From Paenibacillus sp. (GTDB taxonomy: Bacteria > Bacillota > Bacilli > Paenibacillales > NBRC-103111), in contig JARBUQ010000219.1 of assembly GCA_029239545.1 (NCBI GenBank), forward strand, positions 1 to 7,420: a stretch of 7,420 bases of DNA, written 5' to 3'. The notes under the pieces were generated by a model that was given only the letters and a program-made list of their open reading frames with translations, was not told where the DNA came from and ran no database searches. Numbering within the stretch: position 1 is the first letter of the stretch; every line of letters starts with the position of its first letter. The position numbers and the translations under genes are program-made. Positions 1 to 6,012 of the stretch are shown piece after piece.

Positions 1-704
1 AATTCTTTATAGTGAAAAATAGTAGCGGCAAGACCTGCGTCTGCCTTGCCTTCGGTAAACACATCGTAAAAGTCGGCTTCCTTGCCCGCACCGCCAGAGG
101 CGATAACAGGAATATGAACCCGCTCCGACACAGCTCGTGTCAGCTTCAGATCGAATCCATCCTTGGTTCCATCCGCATCCATACTGGTGAGCAAGATCTC
201 TCCTGCTCCCAGGCGTTCGATTTCACTCACCCACTCGAGCGCCTTCATGCCCGTGGCATTGCGGCCTCCGTGAGTGTACACTTCCCATTCGCCCCATGCC
301 TCGTTATACTTCGCGTCGATGGCCACTACGATGCACTGGGAACCGAACTTCGAAGCTCCATCTGCGACCAGACGCGGGTTCTTCACAGCAGCTGTGTTGA
401 TCCCGATCTTGTCTGCTCCGGCACGAAGCAATCTCTTCATATCATCTACACTCGATATTCCGCCACCGACAGTAAAGGGGATCGTAATCTCCCCTGCCGT
501 CTTCTTGACAACTTCTATCATAGTAGCGCGTCCTTCAACCGAAGCGGAGATATCCAAGAACACCAGCTCATCCGCACCTTCACGATCGTAGACGGCGGCC
601 AGCTCGACAGGATCCCCCGCATCACGAAGATTCACGAAGTTAACCCCTTTGACCACTCGACCATCCTTAACGTCCAAACAAGGAATAATTCGTTTTGCTA
701 ACAT
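1..704 (-). CDS. hisF: Imidazole glycerol phosphate synthase, cyclase subunit HisF (3' end cut by window edge)
   Basis: HisF is the (beta-alpha)8-barrel subunit of IGP synthase. It uses ammonia delivered by HisH to convert PRFAR into imidazole-glycerol phosphate and AICAR in the cytoplasm. The visible 234 residues start MLAKRIIPCLD, which puts the two catalytic aspartates at the family positions D11 and D130 (VAIDAK). Phosphate-binding glycine motifs are seen at TVGGGIS (78-84) and ASGGAGK (202-208). HisF is usually about 252 residues, so roughly 18 C-terminal residues lie beyond the left edge. I chose the ATG at 704 because it gives the family numbering and has AGGAG (719-715) 10 nt upstream. 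An in-frame ATG at 710, only 4 nt from that AGGAG, would add two residues. The frame stays open upstream across the gap to hisH, but nothing there resembles HisF. It follows hisH by 92 bp, where hisA would be expected. Confidence 0.97.
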   Translation of the reverse strand, partial: MLAKRIIPCLDVKDGRVVKGVNFVNLRDAGDPVELAAVYDREGADELVFLDISASVEGRATMIEVVKKTAGEITIPFTVGGGISSVDDMKRLLRAGADKIGINTAAVKNPRLVADGASKFGSQCIVVAIDAKYNEAWGEWEVYTHGGRNATGMKALEWVSEIERLGAGEILLTSMDADGTKDGFDLKLTRAVSERVHIPVIASGGAGKEADFYDVFTEGKADAGLAATIFHYKE

Positions 705-763
705 ACCCATCCCTCTCCTGACCATGCAGATCCGAGGCTTAAGCACGATCCCTCCCATATGTG

Positions 764-782
764 CGAATATATCGCTATATCG
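764..782. repeat. Small AT-rich hairpin in the hisH-hisF gap
   Basis: The 19 bases can fold into a stem of seven pairs (CGA/TCG plus TATA/TATA) with one bulged A and a four-base loop. No T-run follows on either strand, so I do not call it a terminator. It lies about 15 bp after the hisH stop codon, in the 92-bp gap that replaces hisA. It could affect mRNA processing or be a chance structure of AT-rich sequence. Confidence 0.3.
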
Positions 783-796
783 GAGCTCTCTTTGAC

Positions 797-1414
797 TTAT
801 ACCCGAATCCGTTTCTGAACGAGCTGTAAATAGTTGTCTAGAAGCTGCATCCCCAGCGGACCGCTTTTCTCTGGATGGAACTGCATGCCGTATACTTGAC
901 CACGCCCAACGATCGCGGACACAGGCTGATGATAATCCGTATAAGCGAGAAGATCGGATTCCAGTTCCGGCTTCACATGGTAGGAATGTACAAAATAAAC
1001 ATGCCCTTCTTCTAATCCGTTAAACAAAGGGTGCTGCCCGCGAAAGTGCAGACGATTCCATCCCATATGCGGAACCTTATAATCGCCTTGGAAACGCTCC
1101 ACACTTCCTGGAAGCAGATCCAGTCCCTTGTGATACCCATGCTCATCACTATGTGAGAATAGCAGCTGCATCCCCAGACATATCCCCAGAAGCGGTTTGC
1201 CGGACTGCGCATAGTAACGGACAGCCTCCCCAAGACCGGTCTCGTGCAGGTTATGCATCGCATCGCCAAAAGCGCCTACTCCCGGCAGTATAGCTCCGTC
1301 AGCCTGCATCAGCTCGCCTTCATCGGATGTTACGACATAATCCACTCCAAGACGCTCCACCGCTTTACTAACGCTATGCAAGTTGCCCATTCCGTAATCG
1401 ATAATAGCGATCAC
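797..1414 (-). CDS. hisH: Imidazole glycerol phosphate synthase, glutamine amidotransferase subunit HisH
   Basis: HisH is the class I glutaminase partner of HisF. It hydrolyses glutamine and channels ammonia to the HisF barrel. The protein has 205 residues, the usual size. The catalytic triad is clear: nucleophile C79 in GICLGMQ, and H180 with E182 in QFHPEKSG. The N-terminal IDYGMGNL and the PGVGAFG motif (45-50 region) are typical of HisH. The start codon is GTG, one base after the hisB stop. Its ribosome binding site AAAGGAG lies inside the end of hisB, 9 nt upstream, so translation is probably coupled to hisB. The stop is TAA at 799-797. In B. subtilis hisA comes next; here a 92-bp gap and then hisF follow. 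Confidence 0.97.
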   Translation of the reverse strand: MIAIIDYGMGNLHSVSKAVERLGVDYVVTSDEGELMQADGAILPGVGAFGDAMHNLHETGLGEAVRYYAQSGKPLLGICLGMQLLFSHSDEHGYHKGLDLLPGSVERFQGDYKVPHMGWNRLHFRGQHPLFNGLEEGHVYFVHSYHVKPELESDLLAYTDYHQPVSAIVGRGQVYGMQFHPEKSGPLGMQLLDNYLQLVQKRIRV

Positions 1415-1415
1415 G

Positions 1416-2021
1416 CTAGAGCACTCCTTTCGTGGACGGCACGCCCGTTACACGAGGGTCGATTGACGTTGCTTCATCCAATGCGCGGCCCAGTGCCTTG
1501 AAGACCGCTTCCACCATATGATGGGTATTGCGTCCATAATGCACGATGACATGCAGAGTAATTCTCGATTCCAGAGCGAACTTCCATAGGAACTCATGAA
1601 CCAGCTCTGTGGTAAAACTGCCTACCTGGTCCGATGGAAATTCTCCGCGGAATTCGAAGTGAGGACGGTTGCTAATGTCGATTGCCACTTGAGCGAGTGC
1701 TTCATCCATGGGAACGAATACGTTCGCATACCGTTTGATTCCGCGCTTGTCACCCAATGCTTCCTTAAGCGCATGCCCGAGACATATCCCGATATCCTCC
1801 GTGGTATGGTGATCATCGATATCAATATCGCCTTCTGCTTCTACTTTAAGATCAAACTGTCCATGTTGGGTGAACAGGTCTAACATATGGTTGAGAAAAG
1901 GGACGTCTGTCACGATCTCGGACACACCCGTTCCATCTACGTTGAAGTTCAGTTTAATATTCGTTTCATTGGTCCGACGATCAATTCCCGCTGTACGTGA
2001 GCGGTTTGCTTCGGTAGTCAT
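1416..2021 (-). CDS. hisB: Imidazoleglycerol-phosphate dehydratase HisB
   Basis: This monofunctional dehydratase converts imidazole-glycerol phosphate to imidazole-acetol phosphate, the step after IGP synthase. The 201 residues match the single-domain form of Gram-positive bacteria, with no fused phosphatase as in E. coli. The duplicated manganese-binding histidine motifs are present: DHHTTEDIG (70-78, with H71, H72, E75) and HHMVEA (167-172). Further conserved residues are H45 in FLNHMLDL, H83 in LGHAL and H142 in VHEF. The ATG at 2021 overlaps the hisD stop as ATGA, a 4-bp overlap that suggests coupled translation. A purine-rich AAGGAAGGG sequence in the end of hisD serves as ribosome binding site. 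The TAG stop at 1418-1416 is one base before the hisH GTG. Confidence 0.97.
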   Translation of the reverse strand: MTTEANRSRTAGIDRRTNETNIKLNFNVDGTGVSEIVTDVPFLNHMLDLFTQHGQFDLKVEAEGDIDIDDHHTTEDIGICLGHALKEALGDKRGIKRYANVFVPMDEALAQVAIDISNRPHFEFRGEFPSDQVGSFTTELVHEFLWKFALESRITLHVIVHYGRNTHHMVEAVFKALGRALDEATSIDPRVTGVPSTKGVL

Positions 2022-3310
2022 GCTTGCTTCCCTTCCTTCTCGAGACGAATTTGGATCGCTCTGGCATGAGCGTCCAGCCCTTCGTGCTTGGCTAACGTCA
2101 TAATAGCTTCACCGTTGGCCAGCAATGCTTCTTTGCTGTAAGAAATGACACTGGATTTCTTAAGGAAATCATCCACGTTAAGCGGCGATGAGAAGCGTGC
2201 TGTCCCATTCGTGGGCAGCACATGGTTCGGACCGGCGAAGTAATCGCCGACAGGCTCTGAGCTGTAGGGGCCTAGGAAGATGGCGCCTGCGTTCTCGATG
2301 CGGCCCAGCAGGCCGAACGGCTCTGCGACGAGCAGCTCGAGGTGCTCCGGCGCCAGCCGGTTCACCGTGGCGATCGCCTCGTCCAAGCTGTCCGCGAGCA
2401 GGATTACGCCGCGGTCGCGGATGGACGCGGCGGCGATATCGCGCCGCGGCAGCTCTGCGAGCTGCCGAGCTACCTCGGCGCTCACCGCTTGTGCGAGCGC
2501 AAGCGAGGTCGTGACGCAGATGGCTGAGGCCATCTCGTCATGCTCCGCTTGCGACAGCAAGTCGGCGGCGATGTACGCCGCATCGGCCGTATCGTCGGCG
2601 AGCACGACGATCTCACTCGGCCCGGCGATCGAGTCGATCGCGACGACGCCGTAGACCGCGCGCTTCGCCAGCGCGACGTAGATGTTGCCCGGTCCGACAA
2701 TTTTGTCGACCGGCGCAATCGTTGCCGTGCCGTAGGCGAGTGCGCCCACGGCTTGCGCCCCTCCGACCCGGTACATCTCCCGTATGCCAGCCTCAGCGGC
2801 GGCAACGAGAATGTACGGGTCGATCCCCGCCTGACCGCCTGTGGAAGGCGGCGTCACCAACACAATCTCCGGAACCCCGGCCACTTGCGCGGGGATCGCA
2901 TTCATTAGCACCGACGACGGATAAGCCGCTTTGCCGCCGGGCACATACAAGCCGACACGCGCAAGCGGGCGAATAATCTGCCCGAGCAAGCTGCCGTCCG
3001 GCTGCAGATCCATCCACGAGGTGCGCATCTGCTTCTCGTGGAAGCGGCGTATATTATCCGCCGCCTGCCTTAATGCCGCGACGAACGCATCGTCTACGCG
3101 GCTGTAAGCCTCCTGCAGCTCCGCTTCGGTGACGCGGAGCTGTTCAGGCTCGACGCGTATGCGATCGAACTGCTCACTCAAGCGCGCAACGGCCGCATCG
3201 CCCTCGGCTTGCACTTGCGCCAGGATCGAGCGCACCGCTTCATTCTGCTCCGGGGTGCCGTAATCCACAACCCGCTCCAAGGCGAATTCCTTGGCTGGCA
3301 TCATACGCAT
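2018..3310 (-). CDS. hisD: Histidinol dehydrogenase HisD
   Basis: HisD is a zinc-dependent, NAD-linked enzyme that oxidises L-histidinol through the aldehyde to L-histidine, the last two steps of the pathway. With the start chosen here it has 430 residues, the usual family length. Zinc ligands are visible as Q254 and H257 (SQAEHDE), D356 (GDYFAGPNH) and H415 (GLDAHARA). The catalytic pair E322-H323 lies in APEHLEL. The signature GPGNIYVALAKR...IAGPSEIVVLAD occupies about 206-239. The longest open frame begins at an ATG at 3325, but that codon is part of the sequence ATGGAGGG. The GGAGGG is the Shine-Dalgarno element for the ATG at 3310, 7 nt downstream, so I start there. The gene core is much richer in GC (about 70%) than its neighbours (about 53%). 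It lies 32 bp after hisG and overlaps hisB by 4 bp. Confidence 0.97.
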   Translation of the reverse strand: MRMMPAKEFALERVVDYGTPEQNEAVRSILAQVQAEGDAAVARLSEQFDRIRVEPEQLRVTEAELQEAYSRVDDAFVAALRQAADNIRRFHEKQMRTSWMDLQPDGSLLGQIIRPLARVGLYVPGGKAAYPSSVLMNAIPAQVAGVPEIVLVTPPSTGGQAGIDPYILVAAAEAGIREMYRVGGAQAVGALAYGTATIAPVDKIVGPGNIYVALAKRAVYGVVAIDSIAGPSEIVVLADDTADAAYIAADLLSQAEHDEMASAICVTTSLALAQAVSAEVARQLAELPRRDIAAASIRDRGVILLADSLDEAIATVNRLAPEHLELLVAEPFGLLGRIENAGAIFLGPYSSEPVGDYFAGPNHVLPTNGTARFSSPLNVDDFLKKSSVISYSKEALLANGEAIMTLAKHEGLDAHARAIQIRLEKEGKQA

Positions 3311-3317
3311 ACCGATT

Positions 3318-3323
3318 CCCTCC
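3318..3323 (-). promoter_or_regulatory. hisD ribosome binding site that decides the start
   Basis: The minus strand reads GGAGGG here, 7 nt before the ATG at 3310. An upstream in-frame ATG at 3325 overlaps this element and has no good Shine-Dalgarno sequence of its own. The site therefore supports the shorter 430-residue HisD. Confidence 0.8.
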
Positions 3324-3342
3324 ATTCTATAAATTGATACAC

Positions 3343-3981
3343 CTAATTCACTGGAATAACCGGAAGCACCGGCTGCAGACGGTCACACAGAAGCTGAATC
3401 GCGTCGTTCTTCATTCGGTAGCTAACACGATTGGCGATCAATCGGCTTGTAATATCCGCGATTTTCTCCATCTCGACCAGCCCGTTCTCCCTGATCGTAT
3501 TCCCGGTTTCCACCAGGTCTACAATTCTGTCAGCTAAGCGGATAAGCGGAGCGAGCTCTACGTTGCCGTTCAGCTTAATAATCTCCACCTGCTGACCCTT
3601 CTCGCGAAAATATTGCGAAGCCACATTAGGAAACTTGCTTGCGACACGCGGATTTAAGACAGGCTGCCAATCCGGCATCCCGATGACTGAGAACCGACAG
3701 CGTGCGATCCCCAGATCGAGCAGCTCGTACACATTGCGATTCTCTTCCATCAGAACGTCTTTGCCGACTACTCCCAGATCGGCAACCCCATACTCCACAT
3801 AGGTCGGCACATCTGCGGGTTTGGCTATAATAAACTCCATCCCAACCTCATGTGCAGGAATGATGAATTTACGAGTATCCTCCAGATCCTCAGGAAGCGG
3901 AATGCCTGCCTGTTGGAACAGCTTGCTTATATGCTTGACGATCCGTCCCTTGGGGATCGCTACTTTCAATATATCGCTCAT
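3343..3981 (-). CDS. hisG: ATP phosphoribosyltransferase catalytic subunit HisG, short form
   Basis: HisG joins ATP and PRPP to give N1-(5-phosphoribosyl)-ATP, the first committed step of histidine synthesis. At 212 residues it is the short form, which lacks the C-terminal histidine-sensing domain of the long form (about 300 residues) and works as a hetero-octamer with HisZ. This agrees with hisZ lying directly upstream. Visible motifs are the N-terminal KVAIPKGRI (6-14), ADLGVVGKDVL (67-77) and the PRPP-binding loop DLVETGNTIRENGL (155-168). The start is ATG at 3981, preceded by an AGGAAGGGGG purine tract, 20 bp after the hisZ stop. The TAG stop at 3345-3343 is 32 bp before hisD. Feedback inhibition by histidine would have to act through HisZ. 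Confidence 0.97.
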   Translation of the reverse strand: MSDILKVAIPKGRIVKHISKLFQQAGIPLPEDLEDTRKFIIPAHEVGMEFIIAKPADVPTYVEYGVADLGVVGKDVLMEENRNVYELLDLGIARCRFSVIGMPDWQPVLNPRVASKFPNVASQYFREKGQQVEIIKLNGNVELAPLIRLADRIVDLVETGNTIRENGLVEMEKIADITSRLIANRVSYRMKNDAIQLLCDRLQPVLPVIPVN

Positions 3982-4001
3982 GGAGCGTGCCCCCTTCCTG
4001 T

Positions 4002-5246
4002 CTACATGAAATCAATAATGTCATCATACCGGATACCCCGGTACGTATACTTGCTGTCTGCATCCTTAACAATTTTATCAGATGATCCAGCCCCAACGTT
4101 ATCCTGATCCTCTAACTGAAGCTCCAACTGCTGCTCCACTTGGATTCTCATCGTCTCAACCATTACACCTTCTCCTGAACGCAGCTTGGTTGCATAATCC
4201 AGTGCTGCTTGAAGCTGCGTTGGAGCATATCGAATCAGAATGCGGTCAGGCTCCTTCAGCTTCTCGTTGCCGATGACTTCCATAATTCGGTTCGTCTTAA
4301 GCGCGAATCCTGTAGCTGGCGCCGGCCGATTGAACTGCTTGAGCAGATTATCATATCGCCCGCCGTTGCATACCGGAAAACCAAGATCGGAGGAATATCC
4401 CTCGAAGGTCATTCCGGTGTAATAGGAGAAGTCGCCTATCATCGTCAGATCAATCAAGACGTTCTCGCTTACTCCATAAGCCTTCAGCACGTCCCATACT
4501 TCGCATAAATGCTCAATAGCATCTCTGGCTGTCCGCTCCTGTGTCAATTGTCGAGCTTGCTCACAGATTTCCTGACCGCCGCGCAGCCGCAATATGCCTT
4601 CCAATTCTCCGCGTACGGATTCAGGCAAACTCAACTGGCGCAGGAGCGCTCTATAGCCAACATGATCCCGCTGCAGCAGGCGATCCTTCAGCGCGTCCTG
4701 ATGCTCGATCTGATCGCGAAGTGTTTCCTGGAACAAACCATTCAGGAAGCCTACATGTCCCAGTGCAATCTTGAATTGTCGGACACCGGCAGCCTTCAAG
4801 CTTGCGATAGCCAGCGCCACAACTTCGGCATCTGCTTCAGCTGACGCATCTCCGATCAGTTCCACGCCAGTTTGAAAGAACTCCGCCTCTCTCCCAGCCT
4901 CATCCTCGAATGCACGAAAAACATTCGAATGATAGGAAAGCCTCAGAGGCAATGGATGATCCTTAAGCAAGGAAGCTGCAACACGGGCAATTGGACCCGT
5001 CATATCCGATCTGAGCACAACCGTAGTGCCCCTCTTGTCCAGCAGCTTGAACAGCTTCTTATCCGATGTAGAGCTTGCCGCCCCTACCGTGTCATAATAC
5101 TCCAATGCAGGAGTGATAATCTGGCGATAGCCCCATCGCTGCATGCAGTCGAGCACACCCGCCTCAATTTTTCTTAACTTGGATACTGCTTCAGGCAAGT
5201 AATCCTTGACCCCGGTCGGTTTCTCGAACACTTTAGGCTTTGACAC
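4002..5246 (-). CDS. hisZ: ATP phosphoribosyltransferase regulatory subunit HisZ
   Basis: HisZ is a paralogue of class II histidyl-tRNA synthetase that has lost aminoacylation and is required by short-form HisG for activity and histidine inhibition. With the GTG start at 5246 the protein has 414 residues. The N-terminal FEKPTGVKDYLPEA, a motif-2-like stretch (LRSDMTGPIARVAA near 78-91, then FRAFEDEAGREAEFFQTG near 110-127), DFSYYTGMTFEGY (272-284) and the NGGRYDNLL loop (294-302) show the catalytic-core fold. The HisRS anticodon-binding domain is absent, as expected for HisZ. The C-terminal part (about residues 370-398) is polar and Q/E/D-rich and makes the protein roughly 20 residues longer than B. 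subtilis HisZ. An in-frame GTG at 5255 gives three more residues but lies inside the Shine-Dalgarno sequence. This is the first gene of the his operon. Confidence 0.95.
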   Translation of the reverse strand: MSKPKVFEKPTGVKDYLPEAVSKLRKIEAGVLDCMQRWGYRQIITPALEYYDTVGAASSTSDKKLFKLLDKRGTTVVLRSDMTGPIARVAASLLKDHPLPLRLSYHSNVFRAFEDEAGREAEFFQTGVELIGDASAEADAEVVALAIASLKAAGVRQFKIALGHVGFLNGLFQETLRDQIEHQDALKDRLLQRDHVGYRALLRQLSLPESVRGELEGILRLRGGQEICEQARQLTQERTARDAIEHLCEVWDVLKAYGVSENVLIDLTMIGDFSYYTGMTFEGYSSDLGFPVCNGGRYDNLLKQFNRPAPATGFALKTNRIMEVIGNEKLKEPDRILIRYAPTQLQAALDYATKLRSGEGVMVETMRIQVEQQLELQLEDQDNVGAGSSDKIVKDADSKYTYRGIRYDDIIDFM

Positions 5247-5252
5247 TGAATC

Positions 5253-5258
5253 CACCTC
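5253..5258 (-). promoter_or_regulatory. hisZ ribosome binding site that decides the start
   Basis: The minus strand reads GAGGTG, a six-base match to the complement of the 16S rRNA 3' end, 6 nt before the GTG at 5246. The upstream in-frame GTG at 5255 is part of this element, so the shorter start is preferred. Confidence 0.7.
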
Positions 5259-5357
5259 TTCATCCGTCGCTTCATTTTTAATCGATGTCCGTAATGTTCT
5301 CTCTCGTTTAACTTATCTATATCACAAATCGCTTCATCACGCTAATGTGCTACCATA

Positions 5358-5381
5358 TTACCAAAGTAAAGATATTGGTTA
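5358..5381 (-). repeat. Hyphenated inverted repeat over the presumed his transcription start
   Basis: On the minus strand TAACCAA and TTGGTAA are separated by 10 bases. Six of the seven positions pair. It begins at the last base of the predicted -10 box and covers the expected +1, a usual place for a repressor operator. The regulator, if any, cannot be named from this window, and the symmetry could be accidental. Confidence 0.3.
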
Positions 5382-5410
5382 GTTTACCATGCACGGTCTA
5401 TCTGCGTCAA
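5381..5410 (-). promoter_or_regulatory. Predicted sigma-A promoter of the his operon
   Basis: The minus strand has TTGACG (5410-5405, five of six to the -35 consensus) and TAAACT (5386-5381, four of six to the -10 consensus), spaced 18 bp. Transcription would start near 5375, leaving a leader of about 125 nt before the hisZ GTG. The -35 box abuts the end of the preceding terminator, so the his genes appear to form their own transcription unit. The spacer is 1 bp longer than ideal and the -10 box is imperfect, so a moderate promoter open to regulation is plausible. Confidence 0.6.
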
Positions 5411-5461
5411 TATATAAACAGCTCCCTTCCTCCCATTGCTACTGAGAAGAAGAGAGCCTGT
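5410..5461 (-). terminator. Rho-independent terminator after yvoF
   Basis: Reading the minus strand, the arm from A5461 to C5444 pairs with the arm from G5434 to T5418. It gives a stem of about 17 pairs with one bulged G and several G-U pairs, and a 9-base loop. TTTATATATT follows. The stem is long and strong, but the T-tract is interrupted by A residues, so some read-through into his is possible. It lies about 35 bp after the yvoF stop and would end the lgt-ppaX-yvoF transcript. Confidence 0.75.
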
Positions 5462-5494
5462 ATAATGCTATATCTTTCAACACATTAGCGCTGT

Positions 5495-6007
5495 TTATTC
5501 TTCCCGCGGCTCTGTCCGTACGTCCCCGGGAGATCGAATGACTCTTAGCGGATTGCCAGTTACAAAGCTGCCCGCCTCTACATCCTTATGTACAACGGAG
5601 CCTGCGCCAACTACAGCATGATCGCCAATCGTTACTCCCGGCAGAATCGTTACATTAGCCCCTATCATAACATTAGAACCGATGTGAATTTCGCCTAACC
5701 GGTATTCCTTTATTAAATATTCATGGGTTAACAGGGTAGAGTTGTAACCAATAATCGTATTCTTTCCTACATGAATTTTCTCTGGGAAGAACACGTCCAC
5801 CATAACCATTAGCGCAAAAGCCGTCTGTTCCCCGACCTTCACACCCAGAATACGTCGATAAATCCAGTTTTTGAGCGGTAGCGAGGGGCAGTAGCGCGCA
5901 AGCTGAATGAACACAAAGTTCCGCACGGCCTTGAATTTGCTTACGGTGTTATACATTTGCCATAATGCGTTCGGGCCTTCTACTGGAAATCGTTCGGTTT
6001 GTCTCAC
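5495..6007 (-). CDS. yvoF: Hexapeptide-repeat (left-handed beta-helix) O-acyltransferase, YvoF type
   Basis: The 170-residue protein has the isoleucine-patch hexapeptide repeats of the LbH acetyltransferase family, visible from about 78 to 150 (HVGKNTIIG, HIGSNVMIGANVTILPGVTIG, HAVVGAGSVV, then the closing GNPLRVIR). A family-type catalytic histidine is likely H95 in LLTHEY. The acceptor substrate is unknown; relatives acetylate sugars or related small molecules using acetyl-CoA. The first 55 residues are helical and basic or hydrophobic in character, without a clear signal peptide. The start is GTG at 6007, with AAGAGG 8 nt upstream overlapping the end of ppaX. Only 5 bp separate it from ppaX, so it is in the lgt-ppaX unit. 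In B. subtilis yvoF occupies the same place between ppaX and hisZ, which supports the symbol. Its link to histidine synthesis is positional only. Confidence 0.85.
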   Translation of the reverse strand: MRQTERFPVEGPNALWQMYNTVSKFKAVRNFVFIQLARYCPSLPLKNWIYRRILGVKVGEQTAFALMVMVDVFFPEKIHVGKNTIIGYNSTLLTHEYLIKEYRLGEIHIGSNVMIGANVTILPGVTIGDHAVVGAGSVVHKDVEAGSFVTGNPLRVIRSPGDVRTEPREE

Positions 6008-6012
6008 ACTCT

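Noticed and set aside
12..701. 229-codon open frame on the plus strand
   Set aside because: It lies antisense to hisF, whose catalytic residues and motifs are all present on the minus strand. The plus-strand product has no recognisable domain.
723..758. In-frame upstream starts for hisF (ATG 758, GTG 746, ATG 725)
   Set aside because: GGGAGGG is only 3 nt from the GTG, and the added residues do not look like HisF. The ATG at 704 gives the family numbering D11/D130.
705..796. Remnant of hisA in the hisH-hisF gap
   Set aside because: I translated all three minus-strand frames. One is open and continuous with hisF, but none resembles the HisA C-terminus or N-terminus.
2188..2976. Several overlapping plus-strand open frames, some above 100 codons
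   Set aside because: They are antisense to the GC-rich hisD core, where stop codons are rare. The products are arginine- and alanine-rich with no domain signature.
5267..5337. 9-bp direct repeat TCGCTTCAT (5267-5275 and 5329-5337)
   Set aside because: It is short, not symmetric and not placed relative to the promoter in a way that suggests function; likely chance.
5247..5380. T-box riboswitch or histidine leader-peptide attenuator in front of hisZ
   Set aside because: There is no T-box consensus and no terminator/antiterminator pair in the leader. The only mini-ORF with a His codon (ATG at 5356, four codons) has one histidine.
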